64,000 nucleotides of DNA from Williamsia deligens (GCF_024171765.1 NZ_JAMTCI010000001.1:124001-188000); one strand, 5' to 3'. Positions 25,792-36,705 are shown, numbered from the stretch's first letter. A program made the numbers and translations. Notes: generated from the sequence alone by a model not told the origin.

Positions 25792-27003
25792 GTGACCCGA
25801 ACCGTCCTGCGCGCGACCACAGCCTGCGCCGCCATCGTCGTGGTCGCGGCGACCGCCGGCTGCACGGCGAAATCGTCGAGTTCCGACGGCGCGATCGCCG
25901 TGACGTCGACGGACTCGTCCTGCGACCTCGGTCGGTCCGACGCCCAGACCGGAACCGTCGACTTCGCGGTGACCAACAACGGCGACAAGGTCACCGAGTT
26001 CTACGTGTACGGCAACAACAACCGCGTGCTCGGCGAGGTCGAGAACATCGGACCCGGCCTCACCGGCAAGCTGACCGTCGAGATCGTCGACCCCGCCACC
26101 TACCAGGTCGCGTGCAAGCCGGGCATGGTCGGCGACGGCATCCGCAAGGACCTCACCGTCTCCGGCGAGAAGAAGGAGCGGCAGCAGGCGCCCGCGAGCG
26201 TCGAGACCGCCAAGCAGACCTACCTGACCTACGTCCGCGGGCAGCTCAGCGGACTCCAGGCGCAGACGAAGTCGTTCACCGACGCGATCGTCGCCGGCGA
26301 CCTCGACGCCGCCCGCGCCCAGTTCGGCCTCACCCGCACGTTCTACGAGCGCATCGAGCCCGTCGCCGAGTCGTTCCCCGACCTCGACCCCGCGATCGAC
26401 ATGCGCTGGGACGACACCGCCGACGGCTCCGAGCCGTTCACCGGTTTCCACCGCCTCGAGCGTTTCCTCTGGCCGCCGAAGCAGTCCGACGTCGGAGCAC
26501 AGGGCAGCGACGTCGCCGCCGCGGACCTCGCGAACGCGCAGAAGACCGACACCAAGCCCGAGATCGACAAGGTCGCCGCACAGCTGAACACCGACGTGGG
26601 TCGCCTCGTCACCGAGGTCGCCAAGCCCGACTTCACCTTCGAGACACAGTCGTTCGTGAAGGGCCCACAGGCCCTGGTCGACGAGATCGCCGCGACCAAG
26701 GTCGGCGGTGAAGAGGACCGCTACTCCCACACCGACCTGTTCGACTTCGCCGCGAACATCGACGGCTCGGAGACGCTGATCGCCGATCTGCAGCCGGTGA
26801 TCTCGGCGAAGAACCCGGCGTTGATGGACAAGATCACCGCCCAGTTCCAGACGATCCGCAACGACATCAACGCGTTCCGCGCCGGCGACGGCTACGTCTC
26901 CTACGACACCGTCCCCGAGGACAAGCGCAAGGCACTCTCCGACCAGATCGACGCCCTGTCGCAGTCGCTGAGCCAGGTGCCGGGGCTGGTCCTGCAGCAG
27001 TGA
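25792..27003 (+). CDS. efeO: EfeO-type iron-binding lipoprotein (cupredoxin plus M75 domains)
   Basis: GTG 25792 with GAAAGG 8 bp upstream gives 403 residues; GTG 25759, overlapping the efeU stop, is an alternative. A signal peptide ends in lipobox 'TAGCTA'. An EfeO cupredoxin domain spans about residues 35-120. The M75 helical domain follows, with the H-x-x-E metal motif at His220-Glu223 ('FHRLERF'). It is thought to bind iron outside the membrane and hand it to EfeU. The stop overlaps the efeB GTG. Confidence 0.93.
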   Translation: MTRTVLRATTACAAIVVVAATAGCTAKSSSSDGAIAVTSTDSSCDLGRSDAQTGTVDFAVTNNGDKVTEFYVYGNNNRVLGEVENIGPGLTGKLTVEIVDPATYQVACKPGMVGDGIRKDLTVSGEKKERQQAPASVETAKQTYLTYVRGQLSGLQAQTKSFTDAIVAGDLDAARAQFGLTRTFYERIEPVAESFPDLDPAIDMRWDDTADGSEPFTGFHRLERFLWPPKQSDVGAQGSDVAAADLANAQKTDTKPEIDKVAAQLNTDVGRLVTEVAKPDFTFETQSFVKGPQALVDEIAATKVGGEEDRYSHTDLFDFAANIDGSETLIADLQPVISAKNPALMDKITAQFQTIRNDINAFRAGDGYVSYDTVPEDKRKALSDQIDALSQSLSQVPGLVLQQ

Positions 27004-28271
27004 ACGGCAGGTTCTCGCGCCGGGCGTTGCTCGGCGGCGCCGGCGCAGGTGTGGTCGCCGCAGCAGCGGCGGGAGTCGCGGTGGGACGCAACACCGTCGA
27101 CGAGTACGCCGCCCCCGGGATCGTCCCCTTCCGGGGCGAGCGTCAGGCCGGCATCATCACCGCCGCACAGGACCGCCTGCACTTCGCGTCCTTCGACGTC
27201 ATCACCGACTCGCGGGACGAGCTGGTCGACATGCTGAAGCGGTGGACCGCCGCGGCCGAACGCATGACGCGAGGTGAGGAGACCGTCGAGGGCGGTGCCG
27301 TCGACCACGGCGAGTACATGCCCCCGGCCGACACCGGCGAGGCACTCGGTCTGCACGCGTCGTCGCTCACGCTGACCATCGGCTTCGGTCCCGGCCTGTT
27401 CGGTCCGAGCGCGTCGGACCCGACCCGCCCCGACCGGTTCGGCATCGGAGCGCACCGACCCGCCGCGCTGGTCGATCTCCCGGCGTTCGCCAAGGACGCG
27501 ATCGAGCCCGCACGCAGCCACGGTGACATCTGTGTCCAGGCGTGCGCCGACGATCCCCAGGTCGCGGTCCACGCGATCCGCAACCTCGCCCGGATGGGCT
27601 TCGGTGTCGTCAGCGTGCGGTGGTCGCAACTCGGTTTCGGCCGGACGTCGAGCACCACGTCGAACCAGCAGACCCCGCGGAACATGTTCGGGTTCAAGGA
27701 CGGGACCGCGAACATCCGCGCGGACCAGACCGACGTGCTCGACCGATGGGTCTGGGTCGACCCGGCCGACGTCCCCGGCAAGGCCGCGTGGATGGCGGGA
27801 GGTTCCTACCTCGTCGCCCGTCGCATCCGCATGGACATCGAGCCGTGGGATCGCGCGAACCTCTTCGAGCAGGAGGCGATCGTCGGGCGGACCAAGGGCG
27901 TGGGCGCCCCGCTGGGCATGACGAACGAGAGCGACACCCCGGACTTCGCCGTCGCGACGTCCGACGGTCCGACCATCCCCCGCAACGCCCATGTGCGACT
28001 CGCCCACCCCGACAACCTCGGTGGGGTGCAGATCCTGCGGCGGGGCTACAACTTCACCGACGGCTCCGACGGCTTCGGCCACCTCGACGCGGGACTGTTC
28101 TTCATCGCCTACTGCCGGGACCCCGGCGCCCAGTTCGTGCCGATGCAGCGGGCGTTGGCGAGCAAGGACGCGATGATGGAGTACCTCACCCACAACGGCA
28201 GTGCGCTGTTCGCCTGCCCACCCGGCCTCGGTTCGGGTGAGTGGTGGGGCCAACGCCTCTTCGAGTCCTGA
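27000..28271 (+). CDS. efeB: DyP-type heme peroxidase/deferrochelatase EfeB
   Basis: The 423-residue protein starts at GTG 27000, overlapping efeO by GTGA. Its N-terminus has the Tat signal 'SRRALLGG', so it is exported folded with heme. The DyP signature 'GFKDGTANIRADQ' near residue 232 contains the distal Asp, and a conserved His and Arg follow ('NAHVRLAHP' near 330). EfeB oxidises ferrous iron for uptake or releases iron from heme. It completes a canonical EfeUOB importer. Confidence 0.95.
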   Translation: MNGRFSRRALLGGAGAGVVAAAAAGVAVGRNTVDEYAAPGIVPFRGERQAGIITAAQDRLHFASFDVITDSRDELVDMLKRWTAAAERMTRGEETVEGGAVDHGEYMPPADTGEALGLHASSLTLTIGFGPGLFGPSASDPTRPDRFGIGAHRPAALVDLPAFAKDAIEPARSHGDICVQACADDPQVAVHAIRNLARMGFGVVSVRWSQLGFGRTSSTTSNQQTPRNMFGFKDGTANIRADQTDVLDRWVWVDPADVPGKAAWMAGGSYLVARRIRMDIEPWDRANLFEQEAIVGRTKGVGAPLGMTNESDTPDFAVATSDGPTIPRNAHVRLAHPDNLGGVQILRRGYNFTDGSDGFGHLDAGLFFIAYCRDPGAQFVPMQRALASKDAMMEYLTHNGSALFACPPGLGSGEWWGQRLFES

Positions 28272-28298
28272 CCCACGCCTGGTCGGTAGGTTGGAGGT

Positions 28299-28721
28299 GT
28301 GGATCTCCATCGGTGGCGCAGTCGGCTCCCGGTGCGACGGCCCTCCGACGGCGAGATCGTCGGGTGGACGGTCACCGACCACCCCGACGACGACCGCGTC
28401 GACGCCGTGAACCCGGTCGGGCAGATCGTCGGCCGGGACCTCGAGTACGAGCAGGCGCACGACCTCCTCGTCGAGCGGGGGCTCGCATCCCTGGACGACC
28501 GCTGCTGGGCGTGCATCCCCACACCCATCACCCGCGACGCCGATCTCACACGGCCACAACCCGACTGGCGCTGGCGTCGGGTGGTGCTCACCCAGCTCGA
28601 CGACACCCAGGTGTGGATCCGGCCGGCCCACCCGGCCTGGACCGAACGGCTCACCGAGGTCCCGTTGTGGCTCCCCGCCGACGACATCCTGCGCCACGAC
28701 CCGCCCGCGACGGACGAGTGA
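28299..28721 (+). CDS. Hypothetical protein, 140 residues
   Basis: GTG 28299 follows GGAGG closely. The product is acidic, rich in Trp, Asp and Pro, and has no signal peptide or membrane segment. A short Cys pair 'DRCWAC' near residue 67 is the only motif. It may be a small ligand-binding or modification protein, but no family is recognised. It lies 27 bp after efeB on the same strand, so read-through from the iron operon is possible. It converges with mazG. Confidence 0.6.
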   Translation: MDLHRWRSRLPVRRPSDGEIVGWTVTDHPDDDRVDAVNPVGQIVGRDLEYEQAHDLLVERGLASLDDRCWACIPTPITRDADLTRPQPDWRWRRVVLTQLDDTQVWIRPAHPAWTERLTEVPLWLPADDILRHDPPATDE

Positions 28722-28739
28722 TCAGGCTCCTACGTACGG

Positions 28740-29417
28740 TCAGCGGAACTCGCGACGCCAGTCCTCGGCGTCGGGCGACGTGGTCCCGGCCGCGCGCAGA
28801 CCCGACTCCGCCGCCCGGACACTCGTCATGAACTCGACGACGCGGGCACGCTGACGATCCTCGACACTCGCCTCGCCGTCGGCCGCGAGATCCGCGGCGA
28901 GGTGCACCGTCAGCAGGGATTCGGGGATCAGGTCGCGGGGGAACCCGACCGCGTCGAGCCGCTCGATCACCTTCTGCGTCAACGCCAGTGACGGCTGCGC
29001 CGTGGGCACGCCGTCCAGGACGGACTCACGACGCTTCTCGGCGGCCTTGTTCTGTTCCCACTGCGCGATCTGCGTCGCGAGGTCGGTCTCACCCGCCAGC
29101 ACACCCGCCGACCGCGCCGAGATCTTCTCCGTGAACGTGCGTGCGACGTCGTCGATGTCGAAGGGGTGACCGTCGCTGTCGGCAGCGATCCGCGCGTGGA
29201 ACAGCACCTGCAGCAACAGGTCCGACAACTCCTCGCGGACGTCGTCCGGGGAACCCGAGTCGATCGCGTCGAGGAGTTCGTAGGTCTCCTCCAGCAGGTA
29301 CCTGCGCAGCGACTCGTGCGTCTGCGTCGCCTCCCACGGCCCCACCCGCCGTAGTCGGTCCATGAGGTCCACGGCGTCGAGGAGCGCCTCCCCCGGACGA
29401 CGACCTGGCCCGGTCAC
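28740..29417 (-). CDS. mazG: MazG nucleoside triphosphate pyrophosphohydrolase
   Basis: GTG 29417 overlaps the mfd stop by 4 bp. The 225-residue protein has the alpha-helical NTP-PPase motif: '[12 protein letters not shown]' near residue 42, then '[13 protein letters not shown]' near residue 61, giving the E-E-x-x-E and E-x-x-D metal ligands. It has one complete catalytic domain and a shorter C-terminal half, as in mycobacterial MazG. It hydrolyses abnormal or oxidised NTPs, fitting its coupling to the repair factor mfd. The order matches Rv1020-Rv1021. Confidence 0.9.
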   Translation of the reverse strand: MTGPGRRPGEALLDAVDLMDRLRRVGPWEATQTHESLRRYLLEETYELLDAIDSGSPDDVREELSDLLLQVLFHARIAADSDGHPFDIDDVARTFTEKISARSAGVLAGETDLATQIAQWEQNKAAEKRRESVLDGVPTAQPSLALTQKVIERLDAVGFPRDLIPESLLTVHLAADLAADGEASVEDRQRARVVEFMTSVRAAESGLRAAGTTSPDAEDWRREFR

Positions 29418-32400
29418 GACGCCTCGGTGACCACGGGGCCGCGCATGTCGCGCGAGCCCGGATCGTTGCCGCTCACCACCGACATCACGTCGGCGACGAA
29501 CTGGATCAGCTCGACGTCGCGTACCCGGGCACTGCCCAGTCCGGAGGTGCGCGGCACCGGGACGGTCAGCACCGAGGTGGTGGCCCGGTAGGTCGATCCC
29601 TGGAACACGCGCTTGACCCGGATCTGCTGGCTGTCGAGCAGGTCCACCGGCGCGATCTTGACCCCGGTGCCCGCCATGCCGACCTCGGTGATCCCCAGCT
29701 CGCGGGCCAGGATCCGCAGCTTCGCCACGGACACCAGACGCGAGACCTCCTCGGGCAGAGGCCCGTAGCGGTCCAGCATCTCGTCGACGACGGCGCGGAC
29801 GTCGTCGTCGGTGGTGGCCGCGGCGAGCTTGCGGTACGCCTCGAGGCGCAGCCGGTCGGAGTCGACGTAGTCGGCCGGGATGTGCGCGTCGACGGGGAGG
29901 TCGATGCGGACCTCCTTCGACTCCTCGGACGTGATGGGCTGTCCGTCGGCGGCCGCGCGGTAGGCCTCGACGGCCTCCCCGACCAGGCGCACGTACAGGT
30001 CGAACCCGACACCGGCGACGTGGCCCGACTGCTCGGCACCGAGCACGTTGCCGGCACCACGGAGCTCGAGGTCCTTGAGCGCCACCGCCATACCGGCGCC
30101 GAGCTCGTTGTTCTGCGCGATCGTCGCGAGCCGGTCGTAGGCGGTCTCGGTCAGCGGCTTCTCGCCGCTGTAGAGCAGGTATGCGTATCCCCGCTCGCGA
30201 CTGCGCCCGACACGTCCGCGCAACTGGTGCAGCTGCGACAGTCCCAGCGCCTCCGCGCGGTCGACGATGAGGGTGTTGGCGTTGGAGATGTCCAGACCGG
30301 TCTCGATGATCGTGGTGCACACCAGGACGTCGTACTCGCGGTTCCAGAACCCGGCGACGGTCCGTTCGAGCTGGTCCTCGCCCATCTGACCGTGCGCGAC
30401 GACCACCCGTGCCTCGGGGACCATGTCCGCGACCATCTTCGCGGTGCGGTCGATGGAGCTGACGCGGTTGTGGACGTAGAACACCTGGCCGTCCCGGAGG
30501 AGTTCGCGCCGGATGGCCGCGGCGACCTGCTTCGGTTGGAAGGCACCGACATAGGTCAGCACCGGGTGTCGCTCCTCCGGCGGGGTGAGGATGGTCGACA
30601 TCTCGCGGATGCCCGCCATCGACATCTCCAGGGTGCGCGGGATCGGCGTCGCGGACATCGTCAGCACGTCGACGTGCGTGCGCAGCGACTTGATGTGTTC
30701 CTTGTGCTCCACACCGAAGCGCTGTTCCTCGTCGACGATGACCAGTCCGAGGTCCTTCCACCGGACGGCGGTCTGCAGGAGGCGGTGTGTGCCCACGACG
30801 ATGTCCACACTGCCCTCGGCCATCTCGTCGATGATCTCGCGGGACTCCTTGGCGTCGGTGAACCGCGACAGGCCACGGATGCGGACCGGGAAGCCGGACA
30901 TGCGCTCGGTGAACGTCTGCAGATGCTGTTGGGCGAGAATGGTCGTCGGGACCAGCACGGCCACCTGCTTGCCGTCCTGCACCGCCTTGAACGCGGCACG
31001 CACGGCGATCTCGGTCTTGCCGTAGCCCACGTCGCCGACGATGACGCGGTCCATCGGGACCGCCTTCTCCATGTCGGACTTCACCTCACCGATCACCGTC
31101 ATCTGATCGATGGTCTCGGTGAACCCGAACGCGTCCTCCATCTCCGCCTGCCACGGGGTGTCCGGGGCGAACGCGTGACCGGGCGCGGCATGCCGGGCCG
31201 CGTAGAGGGCGACGAGTTCGCCGGCGATCTCACGAACCGCCTTGCGCGCCTTGCGCTTGGTGTTCTGCCAGTCCGACCCACCCAGCTTCGACAGCGACGG
31301 CTGCTCACCGCCGACGTACCGCGACAGCTGGTCGAGGGAGTCCATGGGCACGAACAACCGGTCGCCGGGATGCCCCCGCTTGGACGCGGCGTACTCGAGC
31401 ACCAGGTACTCGCGGCGTGCACCGCCGATGGTGCGTTCTATCATCTCGACGAACTTGCCGATGCCGTGCTGGTCGTGGACGACGAGGTCCCCGGCGGTCA
31501 GCGCCAACGGGTCGACGGTGTTGCGGCGTTTCGCCGGCATGCGCTTGCCGTCGCCCGCGGTGGCCACCCGTGTGCCGGTGAGGTCGGCCTCGGACACCAC
31601 GACGAGCTGGGCTCCCGCGCAGACGATCCCGTGACGCAGCGGTCCGCACAACACCGAGACGACACCCTCCGCCGGTGCGTCGCCCTCGTCGGCGATGACG
31701 GCGGGCACCTCAGCCTCGGCCAGTCGCTCGCGGTACCGCTGCGCTGTCCCTTTGCCCTGCACGACGATCGCCGCGCGACCGCCGGTGCTGACATGCGCGC
31801 GGAGGGAGGCGAACGTGGTGGCCACCTCGTCCTCGGACCCCCGCGGCGCCGGGCCCGGGGTGACGTCGACGACGACGGTGTTCTCGTCGGTGTCGGGGCC
31901 CGTGGCCAGCGGGGTCACGGTCCACCAGGGGCGATCGCCCTCGATCGCGATGTCCCGCACCTCGTCGAGGGGTCGGTACGAGCTGGCCTGCAGATCGATG
32001 TCGCCGAGCGACGACCCCGCCGAGGAGGAGTCGAGCGGTGCGTCACCGCCGGTGGAGGCGGCCGTCCACGACGCCTCGAGGAACTCGCGACCGGTCGCGG
32101 AGAGGCCCGCGGCACGGGTGCGCACCTTCTCCGGATCGAGGACGACTACGTGCGTCGCCGCAGGCATCACCTCGGCGAGCAGGCGCATCCGACCGTCGAC
32201 GAGTGCCGGGATGAGGGCTTCCATCCCCTCCACCGGGATGCCCTCGGCGAGCTTGGCGAACATCTCGGCGGTGGCGCGGTCCCCGGACTCACGAGCGCCC
32301 AGTGCGGCGGCCTTGTCGCGCACGGCGTCGGTGAGGAGCAGTTCCCGGCAGGGATGGACGTGGACCAGCGATGCGTCGACCTCGGGCTGACTGCGCTGGT

Positions 32401-33082
32401 CGGCCACCGCGAAGGCACGCTGCTCGGTGATCTCGTCACCCCAGAACTCGACGCGCACAGGGTGATCCGCGGTGGACGGGAACACGTCGAGGATGCCGCC
32501 GCGGACGGCGAACTCCCCACGCTTGCCGACCATGTCGACGCGCAGGTACGCCAGTTCGACCAGTCGACCGAGGAGCTCGTCGAAGTCGAACTCGGCGCCC
32601 TCCCGCAGCACGATCGGCTCGATGGTGCCCGCGTCGGGCGCCATGGGCTGGATCAGCGACCGCACCGTGGTGACCACCACGCGCACCGGCGGCCCGTAGG
32701 ACTCGTCCTCGGGATGCGCGAGGCGATAGAGCACCTGCAGGCGTCGCCCGACGGTGTCGGCACTCGGCGACAACCGCTCGTGCGGGAGGGTCTCCCAAGA
32801 CGGGAAGTCGACGACGCTCTCACCGAGCATCGCGCGCAGTTCGGCGGTGAGGTCCTCGGCTTCACGTCCGTTCGCCGACACGACGAGGACCGGCGCGGGC
32901 CGGGCGTCGTCGGACGCGGCCGCAGCGATCAGGAAGGGACGCGCGGCGTCCGGGGCGACGATGTCGAGCTGCGGACGGCCCAGCCTGTCGCGGATCTGCG
33001 CGATGGCGGGATCGGAACAGGCGATGTCGGTGAGACCGGCGAGCGGGGAACCCACGGCCAGAGTGGATGGCACTCTCGCCAT
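29414..33082 (-). CDS. mfd: Transcription-repair coupling factor
   Basis: The 1222-residue ATPase displaces stalled RNA polymerase and recruits UvrA. Start ATG 33082 gives the family N-terminus '[17 protein letters not shown]'. Domains in order are a UvrB-like module, a polymerase-interacting domain near residue 500 ('[18 protein letters not shown]'), a RecG-like motor with Walker A '[11 protein letters not shown]' near residue 685 and DEEQ box near 785, and a C-terminal UvrA-binding-like TRCF domain. A longer in-frame extension to 33727 is antisense to the divergent gene and not real. Confidence 0.97.
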   Translation of the reverse strand: MARVPSTLAVGSPLAGLTDIACSDPAIAQIRDRLGRPQLDIVAPDAARPFLIAAAASDDARPAPVLVVSANGREAEDLTAELRAMLGESVVDFPSWETLPHERLSPSADTVGRRLQVLYRLAHPEDESYGPPVRVVVTTVRSLIQPMAPDAGTIEPIVLREGAEFDFDELLGRLVELAYLRVDMVGKRGEFAVRGGILDVFPSTADHPVRVEFWGDEITEQRAFAVADQRSQPEVDASLVHVHPCRELLLTDAVRDKAAALGARESGDRATAEMFAKLAEGIPVEGMEALIPALVDGRMRLLAEVMPAATHVVVLDPEKVRTRAAGLSATGREFLEASWTAASTGGDAPLDSSSAGSSLGDIDLQASSYRPLDEVRDIAIEGDRPWWTVTPLATGPDTDENTVVVDVTPGPAPRGSEDEVATTFASLRAHVSTGGRAAIVVQGKGTAQRYRERLAEAEVPAVIADEGDAPAEGVVSVLCGPLRHGIVCAGAQLVVVSEADLTGTRVATAGDGKRMPAKRRNTVDPLALTAGDLVVHDQHGIGKFVEMIERTIGGARREYLVLEYAASKRGHPGDRLFVPMDSLDQLSRYVGGEQPSLSKLGGSDWQNTKRKARKAVREIAGELVALYAARHAAPGHAFAPDTPWQAEMEDAFGFTETIDQMTVIGEVKSDMEKAVPMDRVIVGDVGYGKTEIAVRAAFKAVQDGKQVAVLVPTTILAQQHLQTFTERMSGFPVRIRGLSRFTDAKESREIIDEMAEGSVDIVVGTHRLLQTAVRWKDLGLVIVDEEQRFGVEHKEHIKSLRTHVDVLTMSATPIPRTLEMSMAGIREMSTILTPPEERHPVLTYVGAFQPKQVAAAIRRELLRDGQVFYVHNRVSSIDRTAKMVADMVPEARVVVAHGQMGEDQLERTVAGFWNREYDVLVCTTIIETGLDISNANTLIVDRAEALGLSQLHQLRGRVGRSRERGYAYLLYSGEKPLTETAYDRLATIAQNNELGAGMAVALKDLELRGAGNVLGAEQSGHVAGVGFDLYVRLVGEAVEAYRAAADGQPITSEESKEVRIDLPVDAHIPADYVDSDRLRLEAYRKLAAATTDDDVRAVVDEMLDRYGPLPEEVSRLVSVAKLRILARELGITEVGMAGTGVKIAPVDLLDSQQIRVKRVFQGSTYRATTSVLTVPVPRTSGLGSARVRDVELIQFVADVMSVVSGNDPGSRDMRGPVVTEAS

Positions 33083-33133
33083 CTTAGGGAAATGCGGTCG
33101 CCGTCCCGACACCGGCGGTGCGACGATGACCAC

Positions 33134-33763
33134 ATGCCGGACACGGGCCCCATGGACCACTCGATCACCACGGTCGCGCAGCTCGAGGCCGTCATCGGCC
33201 TCCCCAACGAGCGCGCCGCCACCAAGGTGCGGTCCCGCCTGTCCGACGTCCACCGCGACTGGGTGGCCCACTCGCCGTTCGTCGTCCTGTCCACGGTCGA
33301 CTCCGCGGGCCGTGTCGACGTCTCGCCCAAGGGTGACCCGCCGGGGTTCGTGCAGATCCTGGACGACACCCGGATCGCGATCCCCGAGCGTCCGGGGAAC
33401 CGTCGCGTCGACGGCTACCGCAACATGCTGTCGGACCCGCACGTCGGGACGCTGTTCCTCGTCCCCGGTCGCGGCGACACCCTCCGGATCAACGGGCGCG
33501 CCCGGATCGTCTCCGACGCGGAGTACTTCGACGCGATGGCCGTGCGGGGACGCCGCCCCGTGCTCGCCGTCGAGATCGACGTCGACGAGGTCTTCTTCCA
33601 CTGCTCCAAGGCGTTCATGCGGTCGGATCTGTGGAAGCACGAGACGTGGCGTCCCGAAGCCCTGCCGAGTGCCGCGGAGATCGCACACCGGGTCAGCGGG
33701 GCCGACCTCGAGGAGTTGCGCGAGCACTACCGCGACGACAACTACCGCCGCCTCCTGTACTGA
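33134..33763 (+). CDS. Pyridoxamine 5'-phosphate oxidase-like flavoprotein
   Basis: ATG 33134 gives 209 residues; ATG 33152 is an alternative. The split-barrel domain contains '[21 protein letters not shown]' near residue 48, the flavin-binding strand pair, and '[18 protein letters not shown]' near residue 95. The long C-terminal helix and its position match MSMEG_1061-type FMN proteins. The substrate is unknown; the group includes F420- or FMN-dependent reductases. It is divergent from mfd across 51 bp. Confidence 0.8.
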   Translation: MPDTGPMDHSITTVAQLEAVIGLPNERAATKVRSRLSDVHRDWVAHSPFVVLSTVDSAGRVDVSPKGDPPGFVQILDDTRIAIPERPGNRRVDGYRNMLSDPHVGTLFLVPGRGDTLRINGRARIVSDAEYFDAMAVRGRRPVLAVEIDVDEVFFHCSKAFMRSDLWKHETWRPEALPSAAEIAHRVSGADLEELREHYRDDNYRRLLY

Positions 33764-33795
33764 GCTCCCCGCGGGAGCACCTATATCGTTCGGCC

Positions 33796-34686
33796 ATGAT
33801 CTCGACCTGGACGGCGGCCCGCATGCCCCGCCTCGACGGCCGCACGCTCGTCGTCACCGGCGGCACACGCGGTATCGGTCTGGCGACCGCACACGCGGCG
33901 GCCGCCGCGGGCGCCCGAGTCGTCATGACCGGCCGGTCCGGTGATGCGGCGCGGTCGGTGGCCGCGACCGTCGCCGCCGAGACCCACGGCGCGGTCTCCG
34001 GCGCGGCACTCGATCTCGCCGACCGGGACTCGGTGCTCCGTTTCGCGGACTCCCTCGACGACGTCGACGTGCTGCTGCACAACGCCGGCATCATCCCGGC
34101 GCGTCACGAGTACACCGCCGACGGGTTCGAGTCCGCGATGGCGACCAATCTGCTCGGGCCGTTCCTGCTGACCAACGAGGTGCTCCCCCGGGTCCGTGAC
34201 CGGGTCGTCGTGGTCACCTCGCTCGTCCACCGCCTCGGCGTCGTCGATCCCGACGACCTGCACTACCGGTCGCGACGGTGGAGCCGCAAGCGCGGATACG
34301 CCGACTCCAAACTGGCGAACGCTCTGTGGGCCCTGGAGCTCGACCGGCGTCTGCGCGCCGCGGGCTCGTCCGCCGCCGCGGTGCTGTGTCATCCGGGGGT
34401 CGCGGCCACCGAGATCACCAGCCTCACACCCTTGCAGAGCGTGAACCACGGTGTCATCTGGGCCGCGTCGCGCATCGCCAACACCCCGGAGCGGGCTGCC
34501 GACTGCGAGATCTACGCGTCGGTGATGCCGGTGCCACCCGGAGCCTTTGTCGGCCCGGGCGGTCGCGGCGGGGTGCGGGGCGCCCCCACCCTCGTCGGGC
34601 GATCCGCCGCGGCCGGCGACCTGCGACTCGCGGGCCGCCTGTGGGAGGCCGCCGCCGACGCGACCCGATCGGACGTCACGCTGTGA
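33796..34686 (+). CDS. Short-chain dehydrogenase/reductase
   Basis: The 296-residue protein has the SDR dinucleotide motif '[14 protein letters not shown]' near residue 19, 'HNAGII' near residue 96 and the catalytic 'YADSK' (Tyr near 174, Lys four on) after the serine of 'VTSLVHRLG'. The shape matches retinol-dehydrogenase/WW-oxidoreductase-like SDRs of actinobacteria. The substrate is unknown. Its stop overlaps the GTG start of the GNAT gene, so the two are coupled. Confidence 0.85.
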   Translation: MISTWTAARMPRLDGRTLVVTGGTRGIGLATAHAAAAAGARVVMTGRSGDAARSVAATVAAETHGAVSGAALDLADRDSVLRFADSLDDVDVLLHNAGIIPARHEYTADGFESAMATNLLGPFLLTNEVLPRVRDRVVVVTSLVHRLGVVDPDDLHYRSRRWSRKRGYADSKLANALWALELDRRLRAAGSSAAAVLCHPGVAATEITSLTPLQSVNHGVIWAASRIANTPERAADCEIYASVMPVPPGAFVGPGGRGGVRGAPTLVGRSAAAGDLRLAGRLWEAAADATRSDVTL

Positions 34687-35198
34687 GCATCGAGATCCGG
34701 CCCGCCCACCTCGACGACGTCGAGCAGATCGCACAGATCTACACCCACTACGTCGAGACGACCGTCATCACCTTCGACTACACCTCCCCGTCGGTCGACG
34801 AGTGGCGCTCGCGCCTGACGGCGATCACCGGCCGGGGTCGCCCCTTCCTCGTCGCAGCCGACACCGACGACCCCGGCACGGTGCTCGGCTACGCCTACCT
34901 CGGTGACTTCCGCACCAAGACCGCCTACGACTGGACCACCGAGGACAGCATCTACCTGCGCCCGGAGGCGACCGGCCGTGGACTCGGGTCTGCCCTGCTG
35001 CGCGCACTGCTGACCGACCTCGACCCCGCCACCGTGCGCCGGGTCGTCGCGGTGATCTCCGTGATCGAGTCCGACGCGTCGATCCGCCTGCACGAACGCT
35101 TCGGCTTCGAGCGGACCGGCACCCTGCGGCGCATCGGGTGGAAGTTCGACCGCTGGATCGACTGCGCCGTGCTGCAATACGAGGTGCCGGGCACCTGA
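34683..35198 (+). CDS. GNAT N-acetyltransferase, phosphinothricin-acetyltransferase-like
   Basis: The 171-residue protein starts at GTG 34683, overlapping the SDR stop. It is close in pattern to Pat/Bar enzymes: 'IRPAHLDDVEQIAQIYTHYV' at the N-terminus, 'TEDSIYLRPEATGRGLGSALL' for acetyl-CoA binding near residues 85-105, and 'RLHERFGFERTGTLRRIGWKFDRW' at the end. Natural substrates of chromosomal relatives include methionine sulfoximine and related amino acids. The exact substrate here is not shown. Confidence 0.88.
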   Translation: MSIEIRPAHLDDVEQIAQIYTHYVETTVITFDYTSPSVDEWRSRLTAITGRGRPFLVAADTDDPGTVLGYAYLGDFRTKTAYDWTTEDSIYLRPEATGRGLGSALLRALLTDLDPATVRRVVAVISVIESDASIRLHERFGFERTGTLRRIGWKFDRWIDCAVLQYEVPGT

Positions 35199-35234
35199 GC
35201 CCGACGCCCGCGTCCCCCGGCCGCGGGAACAAAG

Positions 35235-35250
35235 ACGGACCGCGGTCCGT
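35235..35250. promoter_or_regulatory. 16-bp perfect palindrome, candidate TetR operator
   Basis: ACGGACCGCGGTCCGT is a perfect palindrome ending 10 bp before the dioxygenase ATG, next to its GGAGG. This placement would block transcription or initiation. Two flanking base pairs extend the symmetry after one mismatch. The convergent TetR gene at 36049-36705 is the nearest candidate regulator. Confidence 0.55.
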
Positions 35251-35260
35251 TTGGAGGAGC

Positions 35261-36046
35261 ATGGTCACCGTCACGCGACCCCCTGCTCTCTTCATCAGTC
35301 ACGGGGCACCGCCGCTCCTCGACGACCGCCGGTGGGTGCGCGAACTCGCGGAACTGGCCGGTGACCTGCCCGAACCGACGGCGATCCTGGTGCTGTCCGC
35401 ACACTGGGAGTCGGCTCCGCTGACGATCGGCTCGACGGACGCGGCGACCCCGCTGACCTACGACTTCTGGGGATTCGACGAGCGCTTCTACCGGATCCGC
35501 TACGACGCACCCGGCGCCACCGAGCTCGCCCGCCGGATCGAGGCGATGATGCCCGACCCGCTCGCGGTCCGACATGACCCCGACCGCCGCCTCGACCACG
35601 GCGCGTTCATCCCGCTGACCGTGATGTACCCCGAGGCGCGGATCCCGGTGGTGCAGGTGTCACTGCCCACGCTGGACCCCGTGACGCTCATCGACCTCGG
35701 GCGGCGACTGCACGAGCTGCGCGACGAGGGTGTGCTCGTCCTCGGGTCCGGCTTCACCACCCATGGACTGCCGTATCTGACCGACCCGACACCCGACGCG
35801 ACCCCGCCGGGGTGGTCACGGGAGTTCGACGCGTGGGCGTCGGAACGACTCGCCGCGGCCGACGTCGACGCTCTTGTCGACTTCCGCACGCGCGCACCGG
35901 GGATGCCGTACGCGCACCCCACCGTCGAACACTTCGCGCCGCTGTTCGTCGCGCTCGGTGCCTCCGACGATCCGGGTCAGATCCCCGACCAGGTCATCGA
36001 CGGGTTCTGGATGGGCCTGTCGAAGAGGAGCATCACGCTGCGCTGA
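35261..36046 (+). CDS. Class III extradiol dioxygenase, DODA/YgiD type
   Basis: The 261-residue metalloprotein has the LigB-fold metal ligands: His in 'LFISHGAPPL' near residue 14, His in 'LSAHWES' near residue 48, and 'RLDHGAFIPL' near residue 112, with a late His in 'TTHGLPYL'. Relatives open catechol rings, such as 4,5-DOPA, and use zinc or iron. ATG 35261 follows GGAGGAG. The 16-bp palindrome just upstream and the convergent TetR gene 2 bp past its stop suggest substrate-responsive control. Confidence 0.87.
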   Translation: MVTVTRPPALFISHGAPPLLDDRRWVRELAELAGDLPEPTAILVLSAHWESAPLTIGSTDAATPLTYDFWGFDERFYRIRYDAPGATELARRIEAMMPDPLAVRHDPDRRLDHGAFIPLTVMYPEARIPVVQVSLPTLDPVTLIDLGRRLHELRDEGVLVLGSGFTTHGLPYLTDPTPDATPPGWSREFDAWASERLAAADVDALVDFRTRAPGMPYAHPTVEHFAPLFVALGASDDPGQIPDQVIDGFWMGLSKRSITLR

Positions 36047-36048
36047 GG

Positions 36049-36705
36049 TCAGGGGGCCTCGTCGATGCGGGGATCCACCTCGAGGTGGGTCAGCCCGTTC
36101 CAGCACAGGTTCACCAGATGCGCGGCGACGACCTCCTTGGACGGCTCGCGCACGTCGAGCCACCACTGGGCGGTCACCGACACCATCCCGACGAGCGCCT
36201 GCGCGTAGAGCGGGGCGAGCGACGCGTCGAACCCACGCCGCTCGAAGTCCTCGGCCAGGAGGTGTTCGACCTGGCTGATCGCGTCGTTGAGGAGGCTCGA
36301 GTACTTCGGTGCGCCGCCCGTCGCCGGTGATCCGTGGACCAGGATGCGGAACCCGTCGGTGCGCTCCTCCATGTAGGTGAGCAGCGCGAGGGCCACCTGT
36401 TCGACGCGGAAGCGGGACCGGTTGTTGGTCAGCGACGACGTGACGCGCTCGAGGAGGGTCTCCATCTCGCGGTCGATGATGACCGCGTACAGCGACTCCT
36501 TGCCGCCGAAGTGCTCGTAGACGACAGGCTTGGACACCGCGGCCCGCTGGGCGATCTCCTCGACCGACGTCCCCTCGTAGCCGCGTTCGGCGAACAGCCC
36601 GCGCGCGACCTCGATCAGCTGCAGGCGCCGTTGGGCACCGGTCATGCGGGCGCGCGGCGCGGCGCGGACCTCACGCTCCGCGTCGGCGGGTCGGTTCACG
36701 GCCAT
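36049..36705 (-). CDS. TetR-family regulator (Rv1019-like position)
   Basis: The 218-residue protein has a basic leader and then a TetR helix-turn-helix, 'TSVEEIAQRAAVSKPVVYEHF' condensed to AAVSKPVVYEHFGGKESLY near residue 55, and an all-helical ligand domain. M. tuberculosis Rv1019, a TetR autorepressor, lies in the same place between glmU and mfd, so this is probably its counterpart. Here the dioxygenase gene abuts it tail to tail. A 12-bp palindrome at 36731 upstream of its start is a candidate autoregulatory site. Confidence 0.82.
   Translation of the reverse strand: MAVNRPADAEREVRAAPRARMTGAQRRLQLIEVARGLFAERGYEGTSVEEIAQRAAVSKPVVYEHFGGKESLYAVIIDREMETLLERVTSSLTNNRSRFRVEQVALALLTYMEERTDGFRILVHGSPATGGAPKYSSLLNDAISQVEHLLAEDFERRGFDASLAPLYAQALVGMVSVTAQWWLDVREPSKEVVAAHLVNLCWNGLTHLEVDPRIDEAP

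Noticed and set aside
29882-33763. A 1293-codon open frame on the plus strand opposite mfd
   Set aside because: It mirrors mfd codons in a GC-rich genome, has biased composition and no recognisable domain. Only its last 209 codons, the separate PNPOx-like gene, are credible.
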